Shown here piece by piece: positions 16,322 through 25,069 of a stretch of DNA of 64,000 nt. Both the position numbers and the translations under genes were made by a program. Origin of the DNA: Methanoculleus methanifontis (GTDB lineage Archaea > Halobacteriota > Methanomicrobia > Methanomicrobiales > Methanoculleaceae); the NCBI RefSeq assembly GCF_030464365.1, contig NZ_VCYI01000007.1, positions 1 through 64,000 on the forward strand, given 5' to 3'. Numbering within the stretch: the stretch's first letter is position 1; each line of letters opens with the position of its first letter. The notes below the pieces were generated by a model. The model saw only the letters and a list, made by a program, of their open reading frames with translations. It was not told the origin of the DNA and made no database searches.

Positions 16322-17392
16322 TCACCTCCCCGGCGCCGCCCGCCAGCACTTCGGGTCGGGCCCACAGAGGTCGCCGGTCTCGTAGTATGCCGTCGCCCGG
16401 CATCCCCAGCAGACGACGTTCTGCTCGCACCGGGTGCAGAGGGACGAGTTCGGACCCTGCTGCCGCATCCCCGAAAAGAGCAGTTCGCTTCGATGCTCTT
16501 CGACGATCCGGGAGAGCGATTGCTCCCTGATGTTTCCGAATCCCTTCCTGATGACCGAGCAGGGCGTGACGTCGCCGTCCACCGTCACGCAGATCACGCT
16601 GCCGCAGTAAAATTTGTTGACGTCCATCGTCTCGAACGAGAAGGGAGAACCGGGGTAGCAGATCGCGTCCCGTGCCCGGCAGGCGTCCTGGACTTCCCCG
16701 GCTGTCGGCACCCATTCCGGGTGGCGGCATGCCCTGCCGACCGTGCAGATCTGCGTCAGACAGATCGCCGTCCCGACCTCCTCACAGAAGTGCCGTATCG
16801 TCTTCATAACGTCTTCCCCTGCGAGCGGCCGTGTGAACGTGATGCAGTTGACGAGCTCGGCTGTGGGTTTGCCGAAGGCGACAAGATTCTCGATGCCGCG
16901 GCGGATAGCCCGGATCTTCTCCCCGGCATCCCCGTCATGGAGTTGGGCATAGATAACCGGGTCGAGGGTGTCCAGGTGCACGGAGATGAAACCTCCTTCT
17001 GTTACGGCGACAGCGTGCTCTGCGACCTCTGGATCGGCGAGCGGGATGCCGCTCGACCAGATGTTGTTGACAAAACCGAGGTCACGGGCGCGTTCTGCGA
17101 GATCGTACCAGTCCTTGCGAACCAGCGGATCGCCTCCCAGCCAGTCGACGGCTTTCACGCCCATCTTCGCCGCCGAAGAGAGCGTGGCGGCGATATCGTC
17201 GGCGGGGAGTTCCCCGGCCCGGGCGGCATCGGCCGGAGCGTAGCAGTAGCGGCATCCCTGCGGGCACGCAAGGGTCGACTCAATCTGCAGCGAATAGACC
17301 CGCCCCCCCTCGAAATACCGCACCACCTCATCTGTTGCAGGATGAAGGCAGCCGGTGATGACCGTATTGAGATTTCGTCCTCCCGCATCCAT
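16322..17392 (-). CDS. Radical SAM protein with SPASM-type C-terminal cysteine clusters
   Basis: 356 residues from 17392. The radical SAM motif is CPQGCRYCY; WLGGDPLVRKDW corresponds to the GGEP region with D in place of E. The C-terminal half has the SPASM pattern: C-x(5)-C in CGSVIC, VDGDVTPC, and CTRCEQNVVCWGC with final cysteines at DLCGPDPKC, enough for two auxiliary 4Fe-4S clusters. Such enzymes modify peptides or small molecules. A TATA-like ATATAA at 17428-17435 sits about 40 bases before the start. No precursor-peptide gene is visible nearby, which favours a small-molecule substrate. Confidence 0.88.
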   Translation of the reverse strand: MDAGGRNLNTVITGCLHPATDEVVRYFEGGRVYSLQIESTLACPQGCRYCYAPADAARAGELPADDIAATLSSAAKMGVKAVDWLGGDPLVRKDWYDLAERARDLGFVNNIWSSGIPLADPEVAEHAVAVTEGGFISVHLDTLDPVIYAQLHDGDAGEKIRAIRRGIENLVAFGKPTAELVNCITFTRPLAGEDVMKTIRHFCEEVGTAICLTQICTVGRACRHPEWVPTAGEVQDACRARDAICYPGSPFSFETMDVNKFYCGSVICVTVDGDVTPCSVIRKGFGNIREQSLSRIVEEHRSELLFSGMRQQGPNSSLCTRCEQNVVCWGCRATAYYETGDLCGPDPKCWRAAPGR

Positions 17393-17427
17393 GGCAGCAG
17401 CCCCTACACAGCCTACCATAAACATCA

Positions 17428-17435
17428 TCATATAA
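17428..17435 (-). promoter_or_regulatory. TATA box of the radical SAM operon
   Basis: Read on the minus strand this is ACTTATATG. It lies 36-43 bases from the chosen start and supports beginning at MDAGGRN rather than at the upstream methionines, which would fall at or before the transcription start. Confidence 0.45.
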
Positions 17436-17478
17436 GTGGGTGACGGAGATGCAGCCTTTGCGGGAGGGGTTTTCGCGT

Positions 17479-18171
17479 ATGCTCTCGATCATCACGCCGG
17501 TGCTCAACGAAGAAGAGAACATCCCTGGATTTCTGGCCCACATCAACGATCTCGAGGGCCCGTTCGAGGTAATCGTCGTCGACGGCGGGAGCACGGACGG
17601 TACGTGCAGAGCGCTCGAAGCGGCAGCGGAGTCGTTCGCCCATAGGGTCGCGGTGCTCTCCTCCCCGGCGGGAAGGGCCGTCCAGATGAACGCCGGGGCC
17701 CGGCATGCCGCGGGAACCGCTCTGCTCTTCCTGCACGTCGACTGCAGGATACCTCCGGATGCCCCGGGCGCCATCGGCCGGGCACTGGAGCGTGAGGGCG
17801 TCATCGGCGGAGGATTCCGGCACACGTTCGCGAGCCGCGACCCCCTGCTCCGCCTGACAAGCAGGTTCGGGAACCTGCTGGCGGCGAGGACGCAGACGTT
17901 CTTCGGGGACTTTGGTATATTCATAGAAAAAGAGGCCTTCTTTAAGCTCGGCGGATACGAGCCGCTTCCCTACCTGGAGGACGTGGAATTCGCGCGAGCA
18001 GCACGCCGGCACGGGAGGCTTGTCCAGCTCGACCTCCCCATCGTTGTATCGCCGCGGCGATACCTCCTGGTGGGAAAGTACCGCCTGAGCGCCGTCTATG
18101 TCCTGGTTATGCTCCTCAATACGGTCGGCATCCGGCCGAAGCGCTTCATCCGCTATGTCGTCGAGAAGTAG
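17479..18171 (+). CDS. GT2 glycosyltransferase, TIGR04283-type 'transferase 2'
   Basis: 230 residues from the ATG at 17479 behind GGGAGGGG. The GT-A fold is shown by IITPVLNEEENI, VVDGGSTDGT, the RAVQMNAGA segment and FLHVDCRIPP; GDFGIFIEKEAFFKLGGY and PYLEDVEFARA complete the acceptor side. These traits match the 'rSAM/selenodomain-associated transferase 2' family. It is divergent from the radical SAM-methyltransferase-DUF2064 operon with about 85 bases between starts, and probably acts in the same pathway. Confidence 0.88.
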   Translation: MLSIITPVLNEEENIPGFLAHINDLEGPFEVIVVDGGSTDGTCRALEAAAESFAHRVAVLSSPAGRAVQMNAGARHAAGTALLFLHVDCRIPPDAPGAIGRALEREGVIGGGFRHTFASRDPLLRLTSRFGNLLAARTQTFFGDFGIFIEKEAFFKLGGYEPLPYLEDVEFARAARRHGRLVQLDLPIVVSPRRYLLVGKYRLSAVYVLVMLLNTVGIRPKRFIRYVVEK

Positions 18172-18185
18172 GGGGTTGGGCGTCT

Positions 18186-19313
18186 CTACGCCTCTCTCTG
18201 CAGTGCGACCGGTTCGCGCTCGTCAGCCCACCTGCCAAGGAACGACTGGAGGTAAACGCCGAAAAAGGCGCAGAATAGGCCTCCGATTATCGCGAAGACA
18301 ATATACAGTGCACCGTTCGTACTTGTTATGGGGAACCCGGAGATCTCGCTGCTGATCGAGAGGATGTAGATGCTCGCCCCGTAGGCGATGGCCCCGATCG
18401 CCAGGACAAAGAACGGCAGGGCGACCACCCGCTGGATCGCCTCGCGCTCGTTCAAGAAGACGTCAATAATCTTTCCCACCGATGCCACGAGACCTGCGGC
18501 GATGAACCAGATGACGGCACCGTAGATGAACGCCAGGAGCTGGATAACGATGCCGAACGGGGAGTAGTACTCAAGGAGGCTTATGAGCCCGAGAATAACC
18601 CCGACGATTCCGAGCAGTATCGCTGCGATGTAGGATACGAAGGTGAACCTCCCGCCGTGGAGCGATGCTTTCAGCGAGGTGATCAGGTAGCCGAAGACCT
18701 CGTCTATCCCGACGCCTTTGAAGAGCAGGTAGGTGCCGATGACGCCGACGACGACGATGGTCGCACCTTCGGGGTATCCGAGCAGGTATCCTACCGCGTA
18801 GAGGAGCATGGCGAGACCGAGCGGGACGAGCACGATCTTCGAGACCTTCGGGTCGTCGAGAAGGCGCCTTAAGATATAGTATGTCCCTTCAAGGTTCGGC
18901 ATCTGGTTGACAACGACCCGCCGCACGCTGCTGACCGGCACCCGCGACTGGATGATGGGGAGAACATACTCGTCCTCGGCGCCGTCCGTCACGATGATGC
19001 AGGAGGTCGAGCCCGTTGTGGAGAGGATTGCATCGAGACTGGACGCTACGCGTCGATCGCCTTCGAGCAGGTTCATGTGGTTGCCGCAGATGACGGCGAC
19101 GGCGACCTCTTCCTCTTTTTTTGCGAGTTCGTCGTGGAGTTTGATCGTCTCGAAGATGGCGTTGACATCGGAGTCCTCGGGATCGATCAGGGCCAGTGAA
19201 GTCGCTGCATGGAGGCATGCCTCTCTGCCCACGATGGGACCATCGATCCCGGCCTTAAACCCGAGATCGTCATCGCGATCAACACAGAGGACAAGCGTCC
19301 GCTCTTTCGCCAT
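18186..19313 (-). CDS. DUF373 family membrane protein
   Basis: 375 residues. A soluble N-terminal domain (about 1-155) begins LVLCVDRDDDLGFKAGIDGPIVGRE, the hallmark of archaeal DUF373. Seven to eight hydrophobic helices follow from about 160 to 355. Function is unknown; the family is widespread in euryarchaea and has been noted beside conserved housekeeping genes. It is convergent with the GT2 gene and followed at 55 bases by another minus-strand gene upstream. Confidence 0.88.
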   Translation of the reverse strand: MAKERTLVLCVDRDDDLGFKAGIDGPIVGREACLHAATSLALIDPEDSDVNAIFETIKLHDELAKKEEEVAVAVICGNHMNLLEGDRRVASSLDAILSTTGSTSCIIVTDGAEDEYVLPIIQSRVPVSSVRRVVVNQMPNLEGTYYILRRLLDDPKVSKIVLVPLGLAMLLYAVGYLLGYPEGATIVVVGVIGTYLLFKGVGIDEVFGYLITSLKASLHGGRFTFVSYIAAILLGIVGVILGLISLLEYYSPFGIVIQLLAFIYGAVIWFIAAGLVASVGKIIDVFLNEREAIQRVVALPFFVLAIGAIAYGASIYILSISSEISGFPITSTNGALYIVFAIIGGLFCAFFGVYLQSFLGRWADEREPVALQREA

Positions 19314-19368
19314 TCAATAGAACATCGCCTCAGATCTATTAAATGATTTGCGGCGCGGTAAAAAAGTA

Positions 19369-20229
19369 TTAGATAAGTTTTGCGCGCTGAAGCAGGAGCA
19401 GGTCGTCGGTCGTGATCTTCTCACCGTCACGGAACTGCTGGAAGACACGTTCCGCTTCTTTCCGGACGGCCTTCTGCTCTTTGGTGACTTTGGTCTTTCT
19501 GGTCTTCTTCCGAAGACCCGAGATCACCTTGTCGTAGTCACGGAGTTCCTTCTGGCAGGCGATGAACTGCTTGTGCTCCTCGTCCGCAGCCTCCTGGGCT
19601 TCGACGAACTGCTGGTGGGCCCGATCGGCCTCTTCGCGGGACTTGTCGGCCTTCCTGTAGGACTCCACCATCAGGTCGTGGTGCTGCTGTGCGGCCTCGG
19701 CTTTCTCGGTTACTTCCTTGTGGATCTCGGAAGCCTGCCTGCGAAACTCACGGGCGTCGGTAAGTTTCGTCCGCATCTCCTTGTTCTGTTCGAGCTCAGC
19801 CTCCTGGTCCTTTGCCGCCGCCTTGAGCTGCTTGATCTTCTCGATCAGTTCGCGCTCCTTATCGGTGCTGTAGACCTCGGTCTGCTGCTTGAACTCCAGG
19901 TGCTCGATCTGCTTCTGCAGCTCTTTGATGCCCCGGTTCTGGAGGTTGCCGTGCTCTCTCTTGAAAGACTCGATCTCTTCGAAGAGCGCGTTTGCCTTAT
20001 CGTTGTATTCGTTCCTCTGGTCTTTCAGCACCTGGACTTCTTCGTTGATCTTATCCCGCTGCTCCTTGTGCTGCTGCGCCTCCTCGACGAACTCGCGGGT
20101 CTGGGCGTTCAACGCGTTGCGTTCCCGGGCGTTTTTACTGGCAAGCGCGTTCAACTCGTTGCGCCGGTCTTTGTGCTGTTCAGACTCCGCAAGGACTTTT
20201 TTTCTTTTTTCAATCAGATCGTTCAGCAT
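19369..20229 (-). CDS. Long coiled-coil protein (COG1340-like)
   Basis: 286 residues, almost entirely heptad-type coiled coil from about residue 5 to 240, rich in Q, E, K and R (repeated EQRDKINEE and KDQRNEYNDKANA patterns). A lysine-rich stretch KKTRKTKVTKEQK precedes a short C-terminal helix. Euryarchaeal COG1340 proteins look the same; none has a settled function. It sits between a DUF373 protein and ftsZ. A structural or scaffolding role is a guess. Confidence 0.75.
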   Translation of the reverse strand: MLNDLIEKRKKVLAESEQHKDRRNELNALASKNARERNALNAQTREFVEEAQQHKEQRDKINEEVQVLKDQRNEYNDKANALFEEIESFKREHGNLQNRGIKELQKQIEHLEFKQQTEVYSTDKERELIEKIKQLKAAAKDQEAELEQNKEMRTKLTDAREFRRQASEIHKEVTEKAEAAQQHHDLMVESYRKADKSREEADRAHQQFVEAQEAADEEHKQFIACQKELRDYDKVISGLRKKTRKTKVTKEQKAVRKEAERVFQQFRDGEKITTDDLLLLQRAKLI

Positions 20230-20588
20230 TCTTTACCAATCCTCGACATTCGGTACCTGTCTCATATCCCCGCCAGCAAAAGACCGCTCCCGTATGCTGC
20301 AGGATGCCGGAGGCTCGTGTAGCGGCTACACCACAAGAAAAGACGTTTCCGGACTCGGCAATCGAGACCGTCGTTCATCTGTCTGCTCATGTGTTCAACC
20401 CCGGTACTTTGGCAATCGCAGACCCGGTGGATCTGTGCCCTGCACAATACACCCCGTGCTGGAGGGATTATACAAGAACGTCTATAATTCAAACGTCATC
20501 TGTACTCTTAAGTATTTCGCAGGAGCGCAGAGCACGCTTCTGAGGAACGCTTCCGATTTAAAAATGGTATGAAAGAGGGTAGAGGGTT
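20230..20588. other. 359-base gap with no convincing feature
   Basis: The gap lies between the ftsZ stop and the start of the coiled-coil gene, both on the minus strand. A 79-codon plus-strand frame (20304-20543) has no promoter or family traits. AT-rich stretches at about 20480-20520 could be promoter-like. I see no palindromic mosaic, tRNA or clear RNA structure. Confidence 0.4.
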
Positions 20589-21716
20589 TTAGAGGAAGTC
20601 GATGACGGGGCCGCCGCTCGGGGCGTCCCTTGCCATGCGCCTGCCGGACTGCGCGCTGGACCGCTGCGAGACCTGTTCGTAGGCGTGGTGGCTTCCGAGG
20701 ATCTGTGCACTTTTTACTCCGGTCATGACTGCCATGACGCGAACTCTTCCTTCGTAGTCGCTGTTCACCCGCGCTCCCCAGATGACGTCCGCGTGGGGGT
20801 CGAGTTCGTAGGTCAGGGAACTTGCGATCTCTTCGGCGTCCTGGAGGGTCAGGTCGTTCCCACCCGTGATGTGGATGAGGCTCCCCGTGGCTCCACGGTA
20901 GTCGATGTCCAGTAGGGGATGGTTGAGGCACTCGTGAACAACGTTCTCGGCCTTGTTCTGCTGCTTGCTCTCGCCGACGAGCATCACGGCGACGCCTCCC
21001 TTGCTCATGATGGCACGCACGTCGGCGTAGTCGATATTGATGAGCGAAGGCTCCGTGATCGTCTCGCTGATGCCCTTGACTGTCTCCGCGATGAGCTGAT
21101 CCATGACCGAGAACGCCTGACCGAGCGGGAGGTTCGGCACGTATTTGATGAGGCGGTTGTTGTCGAGCACGATCACCGAGTCGGCAGCGGACGAGAGTTG
21201 TTCAAGCCCTTCTTCCGCACGAAGAAGCCGGGCCTTTTCGACCTGGAAGGGATAACTGACCATGCCGACGACGATGGCGCCCTGCTCCTTTGCGATCTGC
21301 GCGACGACCGGGGCGGTGCCGGTGCCGGTCCCTCCGCCCATGCCGGCGGTGATGAAGACGAGGTCGGCGTCGCAGAGGAGGGTCTCCAGGGTCGGCCGGG
21401 CCATCTCGGCCGCACGCCTGCCAACGTCCGGGAAACCGCCGGCTCCAAGGCCTTTAGTGAGCGACTTGCCGACAAGCACCCTCTTATCGGCCTGGATCAT
21501 GTCCAGGTGCTGCTTATCTGTATTGACTGCGATCGTTTCGGCACCACTGACCTGCATGTGGTACAGACGGTTGACGGTGTTGTTGCCCGCACCGCCGCAT
21601 CCTACGATGACAATACGTGGCTGGCCGATGATGTCGTCTTCACCATCCGCCATGTCTGTCTTGCGGTACTTTTCTTGTTCTGCGTGTTTTAACGCCTCGT
21701 TGATGATCGTCTGCAT
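20589..21716 (-). CDS. ftsZ: Cell division GTPase FtsZ (FtsZ2-like)
   Basis: 375 residues from the ATG at 21716, seven bases after AGGAGG; a TTG one codon earlier is possible. The GTPase signature is [10 protein letters not shown], the T7 loop [11 protein letters not shown] and the nucleotide site [15 protein letters not shown]. The N terminus ([19 protein letters not shown]) and the overall sequence resemble haloarchaeal FtsZ2 more than FtsZ1, judged by eye. FtsZ polymerises into the division ring. It is downstream of a ribbon-helix-helix gene with an 11-base gap, the cdrS-ftsZ2 arrangement known from haloarchaea. Confidence 0.95.
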   Translation of the reverse strand: MQTIINEALKHAEQEKYRKTDMADGEDDIIGQPRIVIVGCGGAGNNTVNRLYHMQVSGAETIAVNTDKQHLDMIQADKRVLVGKSLTKGLGAGGFPDVGRRAAEMARPTLETLLCDADLVFITAGMGGGTGTGTAPVVAQIAKEQGAIVVGMVSYPFQVEKARLLRAEEGLEQLSSAADSVIVLDNNRLIKYVPNLPLGQAFSVMDQLIAETVKGISETITEPSLINIDYADVRAIMSKGGVAVMLVGESKQQNKAENVVHECLNHPLLDIDYRGATGSLIHITGGNDLTLQDAEEIASSLTYELDPHADVIWGARVNSDYEGRVRVMAVMTGVKSAQILGSHHAYEQVSQRSSAQSGRRMARDAPSGGPVIDFL

Positions 21717-21727
21717 CAATAATCCTC

Positions 21728-21907
21728 CTAAACTTTGAATGAAATCTGGTCGGCCTCACGCAGAACACGGTTTCCATGCCGTTCAAGAAGCGCCCGGACT
21801 GAATACCTCACAGCCTCCGATACCGTGGGGAATTCGCCGGCCTCCACCAGCTTCTCGAGCATCTCAACCTGTTGCCGTGGCAATCTGATTGTAATCCGAT
21901 CCATCAT
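21728..21907 (-). CDS. cdrS: Ribbon-helix-helix regulator, CdrS-like
   Basis: 59 residues. [22 protein letters not shown] is the beta-strand and first helix of a CopG/MetJ-type DNA-binding domain, and [16 protein letters not shown] the second helix. In haloarchaea the short RHH protein CdrS is co-transcribed with ftsZ2 and regulates division genes. Here too the gene directly precedes ftsZ. The start may be at 21907 or 21904. Several TGTC-GACA palindromes just upstream (21920-22051) are plausible binding sites for autoregulation, an inference from symmetry and position. Confidence 0.85.
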   Translation of the reverse strand: MMDRITIRLPRQQVEMLEKLVEAGEFPTVSEAVRYSVRALLERHGNRVLREADQISFKV

Positions 21908-21919
21908 TTCAATCACTCA

Positions 21920-22051
21920 TATCTGACATGTGGCTGCCCCTTGTCGGTCATTTGTCAGACAAACGTAACCTTTTCGTCTGACTGTATCAGATAAGGCATA
22001 ATAATATTCGGATGATATATATGTCTATCGATATGCAATCATGTCTGACAT
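21920..22051. promoter_or_regulatory. Cluster of TGTCNGACA palindromes between cdrS-ftsZ and cobD
   Basis: TTTGTCAGACAAA at 21951-21963 and ATGTCTGACAT at 22041-22051 are near-perfect palindromes with the same core TGTC-W-GACA. Weaker relatives are ATATCTGACATG at about 21919-21930, GTCTGACTG at about 21976-21984 and TATCAGATA at 21985-21993. RHH regulators bind short symmetrical sites in tandem, so these are candidate operators for the CdrS-like protein. The region also holds TATA-like boxes (22013-22021) and the divergent promoter of cobD. Confidence 0.6.
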
Positions 22052-22104
22052 AATGGTTTTATGGATAGCAGCCGACAACGTATCTTCAAAGAGTTGCCAC
22101 GAAT

Positions 22105-23103
22105 ATGAGAGATAATCTCCCTGAAAGGGCGGAACATGGCGGCCGGGTGCGGTGGCACCGCACCCGGGAGAGGGGTGACCTGCTTGATTTCAGTGCCAAC
22201 GTGAATCCGTATCCTCCAGAGTTTCCCTGGATTCCGGACGCTTCGGCGCTGAAAGATTACCCCGACGACCGGTATGAGACGCTTAAAGAGGAAATCGGCA
22301 AAACACTCGGCCGCGATGCCGCAGAGATCGCCGTTGGCAACGGTTCCGTCGAGTTGATCCGCGCGTTCTGTTCTGCCGTGCTCAGGGCTGGTGATACCGC
22401 CCGTATTGAGCCGCCGACGTTTGCCGAGTATGAAATGGCGGTGAGGCTTGCCGGTGCCCGGTCTACGGCGGATGACGACGGAGCTGCTGTCTGGTTCGTC
22501 TGCAACCCGAACAACCCCACCGGGAAACTCCTGACCCGGACGGAAGTCCTCAGGCTGCTTGATGATGCCGCCGGTCAGGGAACGTGCCTCTTTCTTGACG
22601 AAGCCTTCATCGAACTCTCCGACCCGGCCCAGAGCGTTGTCGACGTTTCGGACGAGAACCTCTTTCTGCTGCGCTCCCTGACAAAGAGTTTCGCCGTGCC
22701 GGGCATCCGGTTCGGTTACGCCTTCGGCGCGCCCGAGCTCATCGAGAAGGTCGAGACAGTCCGCCTTCCCTGGACGGTGAACACGTTCGCCGAATCCTTC
22801 GCGATCGAGGCTTTCCGGCACTACGACCTCCTCGAAGAATCGCGGAAGCGGATTGCCCGGGAGCGGGCCTGGCTCTGCAGCCACCTTGACGCTCTCGATC
22901 TCGGCTATGCGCCGCCGTCTGCGAACTATATTCTAATTGAAGTCCCGCTGGAGACGGAGGTGCTCGTTGAGCGGCTCCTCTCCCGCGGCATTCTGGTGCG
23001 GGACTGCCGGTCGTTCGGGCTTCCCCGTCACATCCGCGTGGCCGTGCGGACGCATGAAGAGAACCGGCAACTCATCGAGGCGCTCGAAGCATGCTTGCCC
23101 TGA
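22105..23103 (+). CDS. cobD: L-threonine-O-3-phosphate decarboxylase CobD
   Basis: 332 residues. A PLP aminotransferase-fold protein beginning EHGGRV and LDFSANVNPYPP, the CobD-type entry. Substrate and cofactor residues include VGNGSVELI, NPNNPTGKLL, FLDEAFIEL and the PLP lysine in LRSLTKSFAVPGIRFGYAFG. CobD gives (R)-1-amino-2-propanol phosphate for the nucleotide loop of cobamides; histidinol-phosphate aminotransferase is the alternative but the neighbour cobY favours CobD. It overlaps cobY by 13 bases. Confidence 0.88.
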   Translation: MRDNLPERAEHGGRVRWHRTRERGDLLDFSANVNPYPPEFPWIPDASALKDYPDDRYETLKEEIGKTLGRDAAEIAVGNGSVELIRAFCSAVLRAGDTARIEPPTFAEYEMAVRLAGARSTADDDGAAVWFVCNPNNPTGKLLTRTEVLRLLDDAAGQGTCLFLDEAFIELSDPAQSVVDVSDENLFLLRSLTKSFAVPGIRFGYAFGAPELIEKVETVRLPWTVNTFAESFAIEAFRHYDLLEESRKRIARERAWLCSHLDALDLGYAPPSANYILIEVPLETEVLVERLLSRGILVRDCRSFGLPRHIRVAVRTHEENRQLIEALEACLP

Positions 23104-23696
23104 TCATGGCCGGAGGGCAGGGCACCCGTCTCCGCCTGGGTGAGAAGCCTCTGGTCACCATCTGTGGGCGGCCGATGCTCTCCTACGTCATCGACGCCTT
23201 CATGGCCGCAGGCCACGAGGTGGTCGTGGTCGCCTCATACCGGACGCCGTTCACCAAGAACTGGTGCCGGGCGCAGGGGGTCGCCCTGTACGAAGCGGAA
23301 GGGCTCGGTTACATCGAGGACATCAACGCCGCTGCGGCGGACCTGGAGGAAGAAGGAACACCCTTCTTCACCTGCGTCTCCGACCTCCCCTGCCTTGCGC
23401 CCGAGATCGTCGCCGGCGTCGAGGAGACCTGGCGCCGGGCGGGAACGCCGGCATGCTCGACGTGGGTGCCCCGCGACCTCTGCGAGGAGCACGGCTGCCG
23501 CACGCAGTACACCGAATCGGTCGACGGTATCCCGGCCTGCCCCGCCGGAATCAACATCCTGATGGCGGGTGGTTCCGGTGCGGCCCAGGACGAACTGCAA
23601 CTTCTCCTGCATGACAGGCGGCTTGCCTTCAACGTCAACACGCGCGAGGAACTGGCGCTGGTGCAGGAGTACCTCTGCCGGAAGCGGGACGCGTAG
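23091..23696 (+). CDS. cobY: Adenosylcobinamide-phosphate guanylyltransferase CobY
   Basis: 201 residues. The nucleotidyltransferase signature is LIMAGGQGTRLRLGEKPLV, with the metal aspartate in CVSDLPCLAPE and the C-terminal AFNVNTREELA stretch. CobY is the archaeal replacement for bacterial CobU guanylyltransferase and makes adenosyl-GDP-cobinamide. It overlaps the end of cobD, so the two late cobamide steps are coupled. Confidence 0.92.
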   Translation: MLALIMAGGQGTRLRLGEKPLVTICGRPMLSYVIDAFMAAGHEVVVVASYRTPFTKNWCRAQGVALYEAEGLGYIEDINAAAADLEEEGTPFFTCVSDLPCLAPEIVAGVEETWRRAGTPACSTWVPRDLCEEHGCRTQYTESVDGIPACPAGINILMAGGSGAAQDELQLLLHDRRLAFNVNTREELALVQEYLCRKRDA

Positions 23697-23848
23697 GGCT
23701 CCCGTGGATGGTCTCGTCGCCGGGCGGAACCAGTGCACGGCGGCACTCGATCGGAAGAATACCGCCTCTGGCTGGCCACAGGGGTGACGTGCCGGGTGGA
23801 CCGGCAGACGGGGAAACTGTATTATTGGACTATTGCCAATCTTTATAT

Positions 23849-25069
23849 ATGGAATCCTGCCGGGAAATCGAACTAGAAGGCCATATCATTGATTCAGGCG
23901 TCATGACCCTGGTGTTTGACAGGATCATGGATATGGGGGGAGAATTCGAGATCCTCACATTCAACGTCGGAAGACTGAAGACGGACACGAGTTACGCACG
24001 GCTGCGCGTGACGGCGCCCGGCGATCACCAGCTTGACGCCATCCTCTCCGAGCTGCACCGGCTCGGCGCACGTGCCCCCGAGATCGACGACGTCACCCTC
24101 GTACCGGCAGAGGGCGACCGGATCCTGCCGAAGGGGTTCTACTCGACCACCAATCACCCGACCTTCGTAAAATACCAGGGCGAATGGTTGCCCGTCGAAC
24201 AGATTGAGATGGACTGCCACATCGTGGTCGAGGAGAAGGAGAAACGGGCGATCTGCACACCGATCTCGAAGATCAAGACTGGAGATGCCGTCGTCGTCAC
24301 CGAGGCCGGGGTTCGCGTGGTCTACCCCGAGCGACCGAGGAAGGTCAGCACGTTCGAGTTCATGCACGGAACCGTCTCGTCCGAGCGGCCGAGCGAGGCG
24401 ATCATCGCAAAGATCGCCCGCGAGATCCTGAAACTGAAGAAGGAGGGGGGGAAGATCGCGCTCGTCGGCGGCCCCGCCATCGTCCATACCGGAGCGGCCG
24501 ATGCTCTTGCGAAGATGATCCGTGCGGGCTGCATCGACGTACTCTTTGCAGGGAACGCGCTTGCTACCCACGATATCGAGTCCAACCTCTACGGCACGTC
24601 GCTTGGAATGAACGTCAAGACGGGCACGCTCGTCACCGGCGGGCACAAGCACCACATCCGTGCCATCAGCGAGATCATGCGGGCGGGCTCCATCAAGAAC
24701 GCGGTCGACCAGGGAATCGTCACCGGTGGGATCATGTACGAGTGCGTGAAGAAGGGCATCCCGTTCGTGCTCGCCGGCTCCATCCGGGACGATGGGCCGC
24801 TCCCCGACACGATCACGGACGTCGTAGAGGCGCAGGAAGTCATGCGCCGCCATATCCACGATCTCGGGATGGTGGTGATGGTGGGGACGCTCCTGCACTC
24901 GGTCGCCGTCGGAAACTGCCTGCCGTCGTACGTCAAGACCGTCTGCGTCGACATCAACCCCGCATCGGTGACGAAACTGATGGACCGGGGCACGACGCAG
25001 GCGATCGGCGTCGTGAGCGATGCCGGAACGTTCCTCCCGCTGCTCTGCAAGCAACTGGAGAAGTGCTAG
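23849..25069 (+). CDS. Archaeal ornithine cyclodeaminase (TIGR00300 family)
   Basis: 406 residues. REIELEGHIIDSG, GGEFEILTFNVGRLKTDTSYARL, and the C-terminal Rossmann domain with IALVGGPAIVHTG, LFAGNALATHDIESNLYGTSLG and GGHKHHIRAI match TIGR00300 (LOR/SDH conserved region), whose methanogen members convert ornithine to proline plus ammonia with bound NAD. The start at 23849 is required to keep the conserved N-terminal strand. TTTATATA overlaps the start codon itself; if that is the TATA box, translation would have to start later, so the real promoter is probably further upstream. Confidence 0.85.
   Translation: MESCREIELEGHIIDSGVMTLVFDRIMDMGGEFEILTFNVGRLKTDTSYARLRVTAPGDHQLDAILSELHRLGARAPEIDDVTLVPAEGDRILPKGFYSTTNHPTFVKYQGEWLPVEQIEMDCHIVVEEKEKRAICTPISKIKTGDAVVVTEAGVRVVYPERPRKVSTFEFMHGTVSSERPSEAIIAKIAREILKLKKEGGKIALVGGPAIVHTGAADALAKMIRAGCIDVLFAGNALATHDIESNLYGTSLGMNVKTGTLVTGGHKHHIRAISEIMRAGSIKNAVDQGIVTGGIMYECVKKGIPFVLAGSIRDDGPLPDTITDVVEAQEVMRRHIHDLGMVVMVGTLLHSVAVGNCLPSYVKTVCVDINPASVTKLMDRGTTQAIGVVSDAGTFLPLLCKQLEKC

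Noticed and set aside
20304-20543. 79-codon ORF between ftsZ and the coiled-coil gene
   Set aside because: No promoter, ribosome binding site or family trait; GC-rich chance frame.
22040-22104. Cobalamin riboswitch ahead of cobD, or near cbiO
   Set aside because: No conserved B12-box or characteristic helices can be recognised, and such riboswitches are not expected in this group.
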